DNA of 64,000 bases from Alphaproteobacteria bacterium (GTDB lineage: Bacteria > Pseudomonadota > Alphaproteobacteria > WRAU01 > Hepatincolaceae). Below are positions 1-8,616 of this stretch, piece after piece; position 1 is the stretch's first letter; each line of letters begins with the position of its first letter. Location of the stretch: NCBI GenBank assembly GCA_009780035.1, contig WRAU01000002.1, positions 124,001 through 188,000 of the forward strand. Direction: 5' to 3'. The notes under the pieces are model-generated. The model searched no databases and was not told where the DNA came from. It saw only the letters and a program-made list of their open reading frames with translations. Made by a program: the position numbers and the translations under genes.

Positions 1-819
1 AATTATGCCGTCTAAAGTAGAATGAAAGGCTTCTACTAGTTGATGCGGAAGATCTGAAATAAAACCAACAGTGTCTGATAAAATTGCTTTTTGTTTATAA
101 GGCAGTATTAAAATGCGGCTTGTAGTATCCAAAGTAGCAAAAAGCAAATCCTGCGATAATACATTCTCATCTGTTAAGGCATTAAAAAGCGTAGATTTTC
201 CTGAATTAGTATAACCAACAAGAGCAATTGTTTTTATATTGAATTTTTTTCTTGAGTGTGTTTGAATGCTGCGATTCTGTCTTAATTTATCTAAACGAAC
301 TTTAAGATAGTCAATTTTATCGGCTATCATGCGGCGATCTAGTTCTTTTTGAGTTTCACCAGGACCGCCCACAGCGCCAGACCCGCCCCGCTGTCTTTCA
401 AGGTGCGACCATGCCTTAACCAAACGCGATTTTTGATAATAAAGCGCTGCTAAATTAGACTGCAGCTTCCCTTCGTGGCTAGCTGCCCGCAAGGCAAAAA
501 TATTAATAATTAAGGCACTTCTATCAAGAACTTTTACTTTAAGAAAATTTTCTAAATTTCTTTGCTGAATAGCACTAAGGGGATGGTTAATAATTAATGC
601 ATCAACTTCAGAGTTTTGCAAAACAGGCTGTAAATCTTCAAGATTACCCTTATTAATTAAGGTGGCGGGATTAATTTCTGATAAGTTTATCATAGAGCTT
701 CCCACCACTATTAAATTTAACGCCTCAGCAAGATTAATAGTTTCCTGCAATTTATAATCGTAATCAATAATGTTTTTTTTATTTTTTAAACAGATTTGGA
801 TTACAAAACAGTTATTCAT
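1..819 (-). CDS. hflX: GTPase HflX, N-terminal part (runs off the left edge)
   Basis: Ribosome-associated GTPase that splits stalled or idle 50S/70S particles in the cytoplasm. The open frame starts at ATG 819 on the minus strand and reaches base 1 without a stop, so about 273 N-terminal codons are present and the C-terminus is missing. Visible family marks are the glycine-rich linker GGPGETQKELDRR, the Walker A/G1 motif GYTNSGKSTLFNAL, the switch region FATLDTT and the G3 motif DTVGFISDLP. It starts 21 bp after the hfq stop and is probably co-transcribed with it, the usual hfq-hflX arrangement. The identification is very secure; only the C-terminal end is unknown. Confidence 0.95.
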   Translation of the reverse strand, partial: MNNCFVIQICLKNKKNIIDYDYKLQETINLAEALNLIVVGSSMINLSEINPATLINKGNLEDLQPVLQNSEVDALIINHPLSAIQQRNLENFLKVKVLDRSALIINIFALRAASHEGKLQSNLAALYYQKSRLVKAWSHLERQRGGSGAVGGPGETQKELDRRMIADKIDYLKVRLDKLRQNRSIQTHSRKKFNIKTIALVGYTNSGKSTLFNALTDENVLSQDLLFATLDTTSRILILPYKQKAILSDTVGFISDLPHQLVEAFHSTLDGII

Positions 820-840
820 AATTTGTTTTATTGTGAGGTT

Positions 841-1104
841 TTAATTGGTGGGAAGCGGTTTATTCCCATCAACATTAATTTCTTCATCTTCATAAGTGAA
901 AACAAAGTGAGAATTAGGCATAATTGTAGAAATGCAGTGCTTATACACTAACTGCAGATGCGAATCGCGTCTTAAAAGAATAGCGAAGCTGTCGAAAGCT
1001 GTAATTAATCCCTGCAGTTTAATGCCGCTAGATAAAAAAATTGTTATAGGCACTTTGTTTTTTCTAATTGAATTAAGAAATGCGTCTTGACATGTTTGCT
1101 TCAT
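841..1104 (-). CDS. hfq: RNA chaperone Hfq
   Basis: Sm-like hexameric RNA chaperone that pairs small RNAs with mRNAs. The 87-residue product has the Sm1 core ([17 protein letters not shown], then FDSF.ILLRR) and the Sm2 signature, here [12 protein letters not shown] instead of the more usual YKHAISTIVP, so the nucleotide-binding YKH is kept. The C-terminal tail is short and mildly acidic, typical of alphaproteobacteria. A strong Shine-Dalgarno (AAGGAAGG) precedes ATG 1104. It lies between trkA (upstream) and hflX (downstream) on the same strand and has its own candidate promoter. Confidence 0.97.
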   Translation of the reverse strand: MKQTCQDAFLNSIRKNKVPITIFLSSGIKLQGLITAFDSFAILLRRDSHLQLVYKHCISTIMPNSHFVFTYEDEEINVDGNKPLPTN

Positions 1105-1147
1105 TTACCTTCCTTTATATATGTTAATAATAGTAAAATTTAAAGTT

Positions 1148-1175
1148 ATTCTATCACAAAAAATCCAAAATGCAA
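1148..1175 (-). promoter_or_regulatory. candidate sigma-70 promoter for hfq-hflX
   Basis: On the minus strand a TTGCAT -35 (1175..1170) is followed after 16 bp by an extended -10, TGATAGAAT (hexamer 1153..1148). It lies about 44 bp upstream of the hfq start, in the 106-bp gap after trkA. Called from sequence only; start site untested. Confidence 0.5.
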
Positions 1176-1210
1176 TTAGAATAATTGAATAATTGTTATT
1201 AATCTTATGC

Positions 1211-2620
1211 TTAGTTGTTATCAATATTTTGTAAAAAATCTTCTTCCATAGTGGCAATGTATTTACGAAGCACCACGATTATAAGCTGATACTGCGGTTT
1301 AATTATGGTGGAACTTTCTATTTTTACAACATTACCCTGCTCGTCTATAATCATAGATACCATAAACTTCCCGTCAACTTCAATTTCAGAAACTTTTCTA
1401 CCCGCAATTTTAGAATTTTCACTAACAATAATTTCCATAGTTTCCACCTTTTTAGCTAAGGTGTAGGCATTCATAATAACCCCTCTTCTAATATAAGATA
1501 AAATTGGAGACATTCTAAAATAATTTGGTGTAATAATATGGTTGACTTGATGCGATAAAAGGAAACTTTCACTGCTGTCTGTATTTAAATAGCAGAAAAG
1601 ATTGCTGAAACCTTGATATTTTAAAAATAAAGACTGCAATAGTGTATCATTATCGTCCTTATTTATAAGAACAATAATATCATCTTTGGTTTTAAGATAA
1701 TTATTGCGGTAGTCATCGCTCATAATATCGTCTTCTATAAGCTGAATGCCATATTTTTCTAAATCCATAGCTATCAGCATATTTTCGGCATTATTTTTAG
1801 ATTTGCTGACTACTTTAATTCTACTGTAAACTTGAGCTAAATTAACTGCTAAGGTTTTAATAAAAGGATGGTCGCCGTCTATAATAATATTAGGAGACTG
1901 GCTTTCTAAAAATTTATTTGAAGATTGGTCAATATCAAAAAATAAAGAATAAACATTATTAATATACTGTTCCTCTACAATTACAAAAACCCTGTCTCCC
2001 TCTCTAATAATATCTCCATCAACTGCCATGTTGAAATTATTATTATTTTGGATGCCTACAATTCTAAACGGAACATCTTTTATGGATTCATAAATACTAG
2101 AGATGGTTTTATTAACAGCGGTGCTATCTTCATCGCATAGAACAGAAAACATTTTAATTTTTTCACTAAAGAAAGTTAAAACATTAGATATTTTAATATA
2201 GCTGTATTTTATCTGCTCTAAAATAGACTTAATCATAGAGTTATCTATAGATATTATATCATCTACAGGAATAATCTTATTATGGAATACCTCTTTATAT
2301 GCTTCACTTTGGAATTTAGAATCCTTAAGAACGCAAAGATTATATTTAACACCGAAATATTTAGCTAATTGAATAGCCAAAATATTTACTTCGTCTTTAT
2401 CGGTGGCGGCAATAAAAATATCAGCACTTTTTATATCGGCTGTGTTAAGAGTGTCTATAGAGGTAATATCGCCAATGATGCCTGCCACTTCCTCATTATC
2501 GCTCATAAGCTTAATTTTTTGTGTATCTATATCAATAATGGTTATATCAAAATTTTCTTCTAAAAGGTATCTGGCAATATAGTTGCCGCTATCGCCAAGC
2601 CCTGCAATAATTACTTTCAT
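1211..2620 (-). CDS. trkA: Trk potassium uptake regulatory subunit TrkA
   Basis: Cytoplasmic NAD-binding regulatory subunit of a TrkH-type potassium channel. The 469-residue length is normal for the two-copy RCK form: the first Rossmann domain begins MKVIIAGLGDSGNYIA with the dinucleotide-binding acidic residue near position 30 (IDID), followed by TrkA-C, and a second RCK/TrkA-C half starts near residue 245. The second half lacks a clean GxGxxG motif, as is common. The ATG overlaps the dusB stop (ATGA), so translation is probably coupled. No trkH/G partner is in the window. In many alphaproteobacteria ntrBC and ntrYX sit between dusB and trkA; here they are absent. Confidence 0.93.
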   Translation of the reverse strand: MKVIIAGLGDSGNYIARYLLEENFDITIIDIDTQKIKLMSDNEEVAGIIGDITSIDTLNTADIKSADIFIAATDKDEVNILAIQLAKYFGVKYNLCVLKDSKFQSEAYKEVFHNKIIPVDDIISIDNSMIKSILEQIKYSYIKISNVLTFFSEKIKMFSVLCDEDSTAVNKTISSIYESIKDVPFRIVGIQNNNNFNMAVDGDIIREGDRVFVIVEEQYINNVYSLFFDIDQSSNKFLESQSPNIIIDGDHPFIKTLAVNLAQVYSRIKVVSKSKNNAENMLIAMDLEKYGIQLIEDDIMSDDYRNNYLKTKDDIIVLINKDDNDTLLQSLFLKYQGFSNLFCYLNTDSSESFLLSHQVNHIITPNYFRMSPILSYIRRGVIMNAYTLAKKVETMEIIVSENSKIAGRKVSEIEVDGKFMVSMIIDEQGNVVKIESSTIIKPQYQLIIVVLRKYIATMEEDFLQNIDNN

Positions 2621-3633
2621 ATGCTGACCTCCGTATTAGTAAAACACTCGTTGATTAAATCTTTCACTTCAGTTATATCTTCAGACATATTAATTCTTGC
2701 CCGCGCAGCTGCGGAATTTTTTAGCCCTTTGGTATAATTGCTAAGATGTTTTCGTGCAATTTTCAATCCATGATTTTCTCCGTAGTAATTAAGAATTAAA
2801 TCATAATGATGCAGTGTTGTTTTTAATTTTTCGGCAATTGATGGCTCTGCCAATACTTTACCAGTTGTAAGGAAATAAGAAATATGTTGAATAATCCATG
2901 GACAACCATAGCTGCCGCGCCCAATCATTATACCATTGGCTTGGGATTCAATTAATGCCTGCTTAGCATCGCTGCAGGTTTTAATATCGCCATTAACAAT
3001 TACAGGAATTTTAACGGCATTTTTAACCTCACTAACTGCCTGCCAATTTGCCTTGCCGCTGTAAAACTGGCTTCTGGTGCGGCCGTGCACAGTTAATAAA
3101 GAGATTCCAGATTCCTCAGCAATTTTTGCCAATCTAGGAGCATTAAGACTATCAAAATCCCAGCCAAGCCGCATTTTCATAGTAATTGGAATAGCAACTG
3201 CTTTAACGATTGCTTCCATTAATTTGCCGGCTAATGCTTCCTCGCGCATAAGCGCACTGCCTGCTATGCCGTTTACAACCTTTTTAGCAGGACAACCCAT
3301 ATTAATATCAATAATTTTTGCACCATAATCTTGTGCCATTTTTGCAGCCATTACCATAGTTTCTATGTTAGAGCCGGCTAATTGGATTCCTATATTTTTG
3401 GCAGTATCTTTTTCAAGATTAGTCATCATCGCTGTTTTACTGGCATTTCTAGTCATAGCTATAGAAGAAATCATTTCGCTATACATCATGTTAGAGCCGA
3501 AACTATCTACCATATAGCGATAAGGAAAATCGGTAATTCCTGCTAATGGGCACAAAAAAACTGGGGTATCTATAACTACTTTACCAATATTAATTGGTTT
3601 TATGGAATTAAAATTTGTATCTTGCATTATCAT
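2617..3633 (-). CDS. dusB: tRNA-dihydrouridine synthase DusB (NifR3 family)
   Basis: FMN-dependent enzyme reducing uridine to dihydrouridine in the tRNA D-loop. Visible motifs are CPLAGITDFPYR at the N-terminus, the catalytic-cysteine motif INMGCPAKKV, KMRLGW, VHGRTR, and the FMN-phosphate region VNGDI/IGRGSYG. I place the start at ATG 3633 (MIMQDTNF); ATG 3627 is equally possible, and a longer GTG-initiated frame up to 3687 would overlap divergent ispDF and is unlikely. The TGA stop overlaps the trkA start and is one of only two TGA stops I found among intact genes here. It diverges from ispDF across a gap of about 37 bp. Confidence 0.94.
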   Translation of the reverse strand: MIMQDTNFNSIKPINIGKVVIDTPVFLCPLAGITDFPYRYMVDSFGSNMMYSEMISSIAMTRNASKTAMMTNLEKDTAKNIGIQLAGSNIETMVMAAKMAQDYGAKIIDINMGCPAKKVVNGIAGSALMREEALAGKLMEAIVKAVAIPITMKMRLGWDFDSLNAPRLAKIAEESGISLLTVHGRTRSQFYSGKANWQAVSEVKNAVKIPVIVNGDIKTCSDAKQALIESQANGIMIGRGSYGCPWIIQHISYFLTTGKVLAEPSIAEKLKTTLHHYDLILNYYGENHGLKIARKHLSNYTKGLKNSAAARARINMSEDITEVKDLINECFTNTEVSI

Positions 3634-3670
3634 TATGCTATAATAATTATTAAACGAGTTATTATAGCAT

Positions 3671-4840
3671 ATGATAAACAATTCCACAGTATTAATTTTA
3701 TTGGCAGCAGGAAAAGCTACAAGATTCGCTGGAGCTAACCCTAAGCAATATGTAAATATTAATGGGAAAACTCTATTTGAAGAGTCTTTAATATCATGCT
3801 TAAAAAACCCTAATATAAATTATGTTTTACCTGTAATTGCTGAATCGCATTTAGAAATCTACAATAAATTAATAACAGAATACTCCAGTGATAAGCTGCT
3901 TCCTGCTGTTTTTGGCGGTTTGCAGAGATGCAATTCCGTATTAAACGCCCTTGAATCTTTGCGTGATAGCTCTCCAAAAAAAGTATTAATCCACGATTGT
4001 GCACGAGCATTTACTCCGCAATCCTTATTTGATAAGGTAATTGCAAATATTTCTTCTAAAATTGGGGTTGTTCCTGCCATGCCTATTGCTGATACTCTTA
4101 AGCATGCTGTAAACAACCTAATTATCGCAGAAATTCCTCGTGATAACTTATTCGCCGTGCAAACTCCGCAAGGTTTTATTTATGAAGAAATTTATGAATC
4201 CTATAAAAAGTTTCAAAACCTAATTTTAACTGATGACAGTTCTTATTATATCAAAAATGGCTATAGTGTTAAAATTGTTTCTGGAATTGAGCTAGCAAAA
4301 AAAATAACCTATGCAGAAGACTTAGAGACATTAAAAAAAATGCAGAATTTAGAAAACAGAGTTGGTTTAGGGCAAGACATTCACCAATTTGACGACAGCA
4401 AAAAAGATATTTATCTTTGCGGGGTAAAAATCCCGCATCATAAAGGTTTAAAAGCCCACTCAGACGGCGATGTGGTGCTGCATTCGCTTGTTGATGCAAT
4501 GCTTGGGGCTTTATCTGCCGGTGATATCGGCGATTATTTTCCGCCTAGTGAGGAAAAGTGGAAAAATTGCTCTTCTAAAATTTTTTTGGAATTTGCCCGC
4601 GATAAAATGTTAAGTTTAGGCGGGAGAATTGTTAATATAGATATTACAATCTTAGCAGAAGAGCCGAAAATTTCGCCGCATAAACCGCTGATGCAAAAAT
4701 TTTTAGCGGAAACTTTAAATATTAATATCAATAGAATTAACATTAAAGCTACAACTATGGAAAAGCTCGGCAGCATTGGCAGAGGTGAAGGAATTTTTGC
4801 TTCAAGCGTTGTATCTATAGAACTTGCATGCGGGGATTAA
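3671..4840 (+). CDS. ispDF: bifunctional IspD/IspF of the MEP isoprenoid pathway
   Basis: Fused enzyme catalysing CTP addition to methylerythritol phosphate (IspD) and cyclisation to MEcPP (IspF). Residues 1 to about 225 are IspD, with the nucleotide motif LLAAGKATRF...PKQY and the IHDCARAFT motif. Residues about 230 to 389 are IspF, with metal-binding GLGQDIHQF and the signature AHSDGDVVLHSLVDAMLGA. The fusion is typical of alphaproteobacteria and some epsilonproteobacteria and supports the lineage assignment. Its stop overlaps the lpxB start (TAATG), so the two genes are probably co-translated. Confidence 0.96.
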   Translation: MINNSTVLILLAAGKATRFAGANPKQYVNINGKTLFEESLISCLKNPNINYVLPVIAESHLEIYNKLITEYSSDKLLPAVFGGLQRCNSVLNALESLRDSSPKKVLIHDCARAFTPQSLFDKVIANISSKIGVVPAMPIADTLKHAVNNLIIAEIPRDNLFAVQTPQGFIYEEIYESYKKFQNLILTDDSSYYIKNGYSVKIVSGIELAKKITYAEDLETLKKMQNLENRVGLGQDIHQFDDSKKDIYLCGVKIPHHKGLKAHSDGDVVLHSLVDAMLGALSAGDIGDYFPPSEEKWKNCSSKIFLEFARDKMLSLGGRIVNIDITILAEEPKISPHKPLMQKFLAETLNININRINIKATTMEKLGSIGRGEGIFASSVVSIELACGD

Positions 4841-6009
4841 TGAGTAAAAAAATTTATATTATTGCAGGTGAACCATCGGGAGATTTTATTGGGGCAAAAT
4901 TAATTGCCCAGCTGAAACTGCTAGATAAAAATATCACCTTTAAGTTCATTGGCGGCTGTATGATGGAAAAAGAACTAGGCAGCTCTTCTCTTTTCCCTAT
5001 TTCACAAATTGCAATTATGGGATTTATTGAGGTTATCTCTAAAATTTTTTCCATTAAAAAACTTATGAAAAATACAGTTGAAGATATTAAATCTTTTAAT
5101 CCAGATATGATAATTACTATAGATTCTTTAGGGTTTAATAAAAGAATTATCAAACAATTAAAAAATATGAAAGATAAAGGGCTGGGATTTCAAAATACCA
5201 TTTTTACCCATTATGTTGCCCCATCAGTTTGGGCTTGGAAACCTGGCAGAGCTAAAGAACTTGCTAAAATTTATGATTATTTATTATGCCTGTTTGATTT
5301 TGAAATCCCCTATTTTGAGAAACATGGACTTAAAACTTTTTCCGTAGGACATCCTATTGTGGAATCCGGTGCAGATTTAGGAGTTGGCACAAGACTTATA
5401 CAAAAATATAATCTCAATCCTAGTAAAAGATATATCCTTTTAATGCCCGGCAGCCGAATGGGCGAGGTTTCGCGTCTGCTGCCGATTTTTTTGCAAACAG
5501 CAAATAATTTAAAGGAAAAATATGGGAATATTGCGATTATTATTCCAACATTACAGTATCTTAAGCCTTTTATTGAACAGCACACGCAGAATTTTAACGC
5601 ATTAATTATTACAGATACCCAAGATAAATACGATAGTTTTAATTTAGCAGACTTGGCAATTGTTGCTTCTGGAACGGCTACTTTAGAGCTATCAATTGCT
5701 AATCTGTCTTGCATTGTAGCTTATAAGGTAAATTACTTAACCTCTAAAATTGCAGGGTTATTAATTAAGGTTAAGTATGCTAGTATTATTAATATAATTT
5801 CTAATGAGGAAATAATTAAAGAATTTATTCAAGAAAAATGCACGGTTGATAATTTAAGCCTGTGCGGCATAAAAATGCTGCAGTGTATAGAAAACGGCAC
5901 TTTTCAAGAAAGCCATGCAAAAATTCTTAGGATTTTACAAAATTTAGGCTATAATGAATTTATTCCATCAAAAAAAGCTGCTGAACTTATAATAGATATT
6001 TTGAATTAA
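4840..6009 (+). CDS. lpxB: lipid-A-disaccharide synthase LpxB
   Basis: Peripheral membrane GT19 glycosyltransferase joining lipid X and UDP-diacylglucosamine in lipid A synthesis. Motifs: AGEPSGDFIGA at the N-terminus, ITIDSLGFN, HYVAPSVWAWKPGRA, MPGSRMGEV for UDP binding, and ASGTATLEL. The length of 389 residues is normal. I chose ATG 4840, which overlaps the ispDF stop, rather than an in-frame start 12 bp upstream, because the family begins close to the KKIYIIAGE strand. Together with kdsC and pagP it indicates that this organism makes a real lipid A-based outer membrane. Confidence 0.96.
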   Translation: MSKKIYIIAGEPSGDFIGAKLIAQLKLLDKNITFKFIGGCMMEKELGSSSLFPISQIAIMGFIEVISKIFSIKKLMKNTVEDIKSFNPDMIITIDSLGFNKRIIKQLKNMKDKGLGFQNTIFTHYVAPSVWAWKPGRAKELAKIYDYLLCLFDFEIPYFEKHGLKTFSVGHPIVESGADLGVGTRLIQKYNLNPSKRYILLMPGSRMGEVSRLLPIFLQTANNLKEKYGNIAIIIPTLQYLKPFIEQHTQNFNALIITDTQDKYDSFNLADLAIVASGTATLELSIANLSCIVAYKVNYLTSKIAGLLIKVKYASIINIISNEEIIKEFIQEKCTVDNLSLCGIKMLQCIENGTFQESHAKILRILQNLGYNEFIPSKKAAELIIDILN

Positions 6010-6019
6010 AGGTATTATC

Positions 6020-6409
6020 GTGGATTTTTCATTTTTGCATACAATGATAAGAGTAAATAATTTAGAAGAAAGTCTTGTTTTCTATAGAGACTTGCTAGGA
6101 ATGAAAGTTATCAAGCATAAAGATTATCCTGATGGTAAATTTACCCTTGTTTTTTTAGGATACGGCGAGAATGAAGATACTCCTATGATTGAATTAACAT
6201 ACAATTGGGATACCAATTCTTACAATATGGGGAATGCTTTCGGGCATATTGCACTTGGTGTGAACGATATTTATGCAGTGTGTAAAAATTTAGCAGAAAA
6301 AGGTGTTAAAATAACTCGTGAACCTGGTGAAATGAAATTCGGTGGCTCGGTTATTGCCTTTATAGAAGATCCCAATGGCTATAAAATTGAATTAATCCAA
6401 AAAAGATAG
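6020..6409 (+). CDS. gloA: lactoylglutathione lyase (glyoxalase I)
   Basis: Metal-dependent glyoxalase I, isomerising the glutathione-methylglyoxal hemithioacetal in the cytoplasm. At 129 residues it is a single-module bacterial enzyme. The four metal ligands are visible in order: His in FLHTMIRV, Glu in MIELTYNW, His in FGHIALGV and Glu in YKIELIQ; the VFYRDLLGMK and DPNGYKIEL signatures are also present. It uses a GTG start 10 bp after lpxB with an AAAGG ribosome site. Two glutathione-transferase-like genes near 19 kb fit with glutathione metabolism in this organism. Confidence 0.95.
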   Translation: MDFSFLHTMIRVNNLEESLVFYRDLLGMKVIKHKDYPDGKFTLVFLGYGENEDTPMIELTYNWDTNSYNMGNAFGHIALGVNDIYAVCKNLAEKGVKITREPGEMKFGGSVIAFIEDPNGYKIELIQKR

Positions 6410-6415
6410 TAAATT

Positions 6416-7261
6416 ATGAAGAATATTAAAAATAACAATGCTGCAGAAAGTCAAAATTCTCAAAATAAAACGGAAATTAAAAAGTTAATTTTTGTTAGTT
6501 TAATAATTGTATTTTTATTATTTGGATTATTTATTTTCACACAAAATAAGCCGCAGCTGCAGTCTTACGATAAAAAGGAAGGCAGCACTTACACCCTTTT
6601 AGAAATTTCCGATGAAGATTTTTTAGATAAAATTAAATTCGGCAAAACCTCAGAAATAGAGCAAATGCTTCATAGCGGGGCAAATGTTAATGCTGTTGAC
6701 GCCAAAGGGCAAAATGCTTTTACTATTGCCGCCCTATTTAACGGCAAGCCAGAAGTTGCACAGATTTTAAAAAAAGGCGGCGTTGATATTAACTATCAAG
6801 ATACCAATGGTTATACCCCCCTTATGAAAAGTATTATCTCTGCAGGTAATTCATATAAATTTATAAATGAATTAATAAAACTTGGGGCAAATGTTAATTT
6901 AAAAACCACCTCAGGAATTACAGCATTAAGCGTAGCCGCTAGTTCTAATAATGATGAAAATGTGATTGAAGCATTAATTAAAGCAGGCGCTGAGGTTAAT
7001 TATATCAATAAAGACTGCTCTACGCCAATTATGGTAGCAGCAAAAATTAATACTAACCCTAAGGTAATTGAAGCATTTATTAATCATGGAGCAAAAACCA
7101 GCCAAAAAGATTTAAGACAGCTGCTTTTTTCTTGCTACAAAGACAATAAACAAATCAATATAAAAGATTCAAAATTTTATAGTGTTTACGACATTGCCAA
7201 AACTAATCCTTCCCTTGCCCGCGATACCAAACTCATGGAAAAATTAAAGAAAGGGGCTTAG
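6416..7261 (+). CDS. membrane-anchored ankyrin-repeat protein
   Basis: The 281-residue protein has a polar, Asn-rich N-terminus of about 25 residues, then one membrane helix (about 26-46, LIFVSLIIVFLLFGLFIF). From about residue 75 it has four to five ankyrin repeats, with repeated elements such as LHSGANVNAVDAKGQNAFTI, NYQDTNGYTPLM, KLGANVNLKTTSGITALSVA and KAGAEVNYINKDCSTPIMVA. The orientation predicts repeats in the periplasm unless it is exported further. The partner is unknown. Ankyrin proteins are frequent in host-associated alphaproteobacteria, but nothing here proves an effector role. It follows gloA by 6 bp and may belong to the ispDF operon. Confidence 0.8.
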   Translation: MKNIKNNNAAESQNSQNKTEIKKLIFVSLIIVFLLFGLFIFTQNKPQLQSYDKKEGSTYTLLEISDEDFLDKIKFGKTSEIEQMLHSGANVNAVDAKGQNAFTIAALFNGKPEVAQILKKGGVDINYQDTNGYTPLMKSIISAGNSYKFINELIKLGANVNLKTTSGITALSVAASSNNDENVIEALIKAGAEVNYINKDCSTPIMVAAKINTNPKVIEAFINHGAKTSQKDLRQLLFSCYKDNKQINIKDSKFYSVYDIAKTNPSLARDTKLMEKLKKGA

Positions 7262-7268
7262 CAGGCTT

Positions 7269-8075
7269 GTGAATAAAACTGATATATTACCTGTTTTTTA
7301 TCAAGATGATTTTGTGTTGTATCAAGGAGATTCCTTAGAAATACTCCCTACTTTTCCAGAAAGCAGCTTTGATATGATTTTTGCTGACCCTCCCTATATG
7401 CTTTCTAACAATGGTTTTACTTGTCAAAACGGCAAAATGGTAAGCGTTAATAAAGGTGAATGGGATAAATCTGGCGGTTTTAGTAAAGATGTTGAGTTCC
7501 ACGAAACTTGGATAAAACATTGTTATAATCTTTTAAAACCTAATGGCACAATTTGGATTAGTGGCACTTATCATAGCATTTATCAATGCGGATTTATTTT
7601 GCAAAAACTAGGATTTCATATCCTAAATGATATAACTTGGTTTAAACCCAATGCTTCCCCTAATTTAAGCGGCAGAATGTTTACTGCATCGCATGAAACA
7701 TTACTATGGGCAAGAAAAAGTGCTGCGGCTAAACATATATTTAACTATGAAAGTATGAAAGAAGGAAGTTTTCCTGAGGATTCCATAAAAAAAGAAGGCA
7801 AACAAATGCGTTCTCTTTGGAGTATTCCTACTACAAAAATTTCTGAAAAAAAACACGGTAAACACCCTACGCAAAAACCCTTAGCTTTACTTGAAAGAAT
7901 TATTAAAGCCTCTACTAATGAGGGTGATATTATTTTAGATCCATTTAATGGTTCAGGAACTACAGGTATTGCGGCAAAACTTAATAACCGTAAGTATGTA
8001 GGAATTGAATTTGATAAAACTTATATAGACCTAACTATAAAAAGATATAATGATATAAAAAAGGAACTATTCTAA
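7269..8075 (+). CDS. DpnA-like (beta-class) DNA adenine-N6 methyltransferase
   Basis: Type II DNA methyltransferase of 268 residues with motif IV (FADPPYMLSNNG) near the N-terminus and the AdoMet motif (LDPFNGSGTTGIAAK) near the C-terminus, the beta-class order. The sequence closely follows remembered DpnA (M.DpnIIB), the single-strand-capable GATC methylase of pneumococcus: VSVNKGEWDK, KPNGTIWISG, NASPNLSGR, HETLLWARK and GKHPTQKP all have direct counterparts, and the length is the same. The GTG start is 8 bp after the ankyrin gene, and the stop directly abuts the nuclease gene. No DpnM-type partner is present. The target site is not proven; GATC is inference. Confidence 0.88.
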   Translation: MNKTDILPVFYQDDFVLYQGDSLEILPTFPESSFDMIFADPPYMLSNNGFTCQNGKMVSVNKGEWDKSGGFSKDVEFHETWIKHCYNLLKPNGTIWISGTYHSIYQCGFILQKLGFHILNDITWFKPNASPNLSGRMFTASHETLLWARKSAAAKHIFNYESMKEGSFPEDSIKKEGKQMRSLWSIPTTKISEKKHGKHPTQKPLALLERIIKASTNEGDIILDPFNGSGTTGIAAKLNNRKYVGIEFDKTYIDLTIKRYNDIKKELF

Positions 8076-8603
8076 ATGATAGAAGGCGGAACTGGCGGTG
8101 CTAATACTAAAACAGGACTGGTTTTTGAGGGTAAAACAGATTTAGCAACTTTCTTAAATCAACAATTAGATTATAATGTAGGTAGTAATAATAAAGTATA
8201 TTATAAAAATGAATTAGTTGCAGAAATATTTAAAAAACACTCTTTTTACAAATTTTTAGAGAGACAGGGAGTTAATTGGAAAGAAATAATTTCTAAAAAG
8301 CTACTCCCTGATGATAGTATTTATGTAATTATTAATAATACTTGTTATATTATTGAATGTAAGTTTCAACAAGTAGCAGGAAGTGTTGATGAAAAATTGC
8401 AAACATGCCATTTTAAAAAGCGGCAATATCAAAAGCTGCTATCTCGTTTAAATATAGAAGTGCAATATATGTATTTACTGAGCGATTGGTTTAAAGATCC
8501 TACCTATAAAGATGTGCTTGATTATATTCTTGATGTTGGCTGCAGCTATTACTTTTCATACATTCCGCTGCAGAAATTAGGCTTGCCAGTTCCAAGTTTA
8601 TAA
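8076..8603 (+). CDS. probable type II restriction endonuclease, PD-(D/E)XK fold
   Basis: The 175-residue product begins GGTGGANTKTGLVFEGK and contains a plausible PD-(D/E)XK core: acidic residues in LLPDDSIYVII followed by IIECKFQ (E-x-K) and QVAGSVDEKLQT. These motifs occur in small type II restriction enzymes. It starts immediately after the methyltransferase stop, so the two almost certainly form one restriction-modification unit. The specificity cannot be read from the sequence, and I do not recognise a named isoschizomer. Its AT-rich coding resembles its neighbours. Both genes look intact, unlike the second system at 17-18.8 kb. Confidence 0.75.
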   Translation: MIEGGTGGANTKTGLVFEGKTDLATFLNQQLDYNVGSNNKVYYKNELVAEIFKKHSFYKFLERQGVNWKEIISKKLLPDDSIYVIINNTCYIIECKFQQVAGSVDEKLQTCHFKKRQYQKLLSRLNIEVQYMYLLSDWFKDPTYKDVLDYILDVGCSYYFSYIPLQKLGLPVPSL

Positions 8604-8616
8604 TGTTAGTCTATTA

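Noticed and set aside
3077-3328. Plus-strand open frame inside dusB, and similar frames opposite purA, fabH and dcuC
   Set aside because: They lie wholly inside well-identified genes on the other strand and show no family features or ribosome sites.
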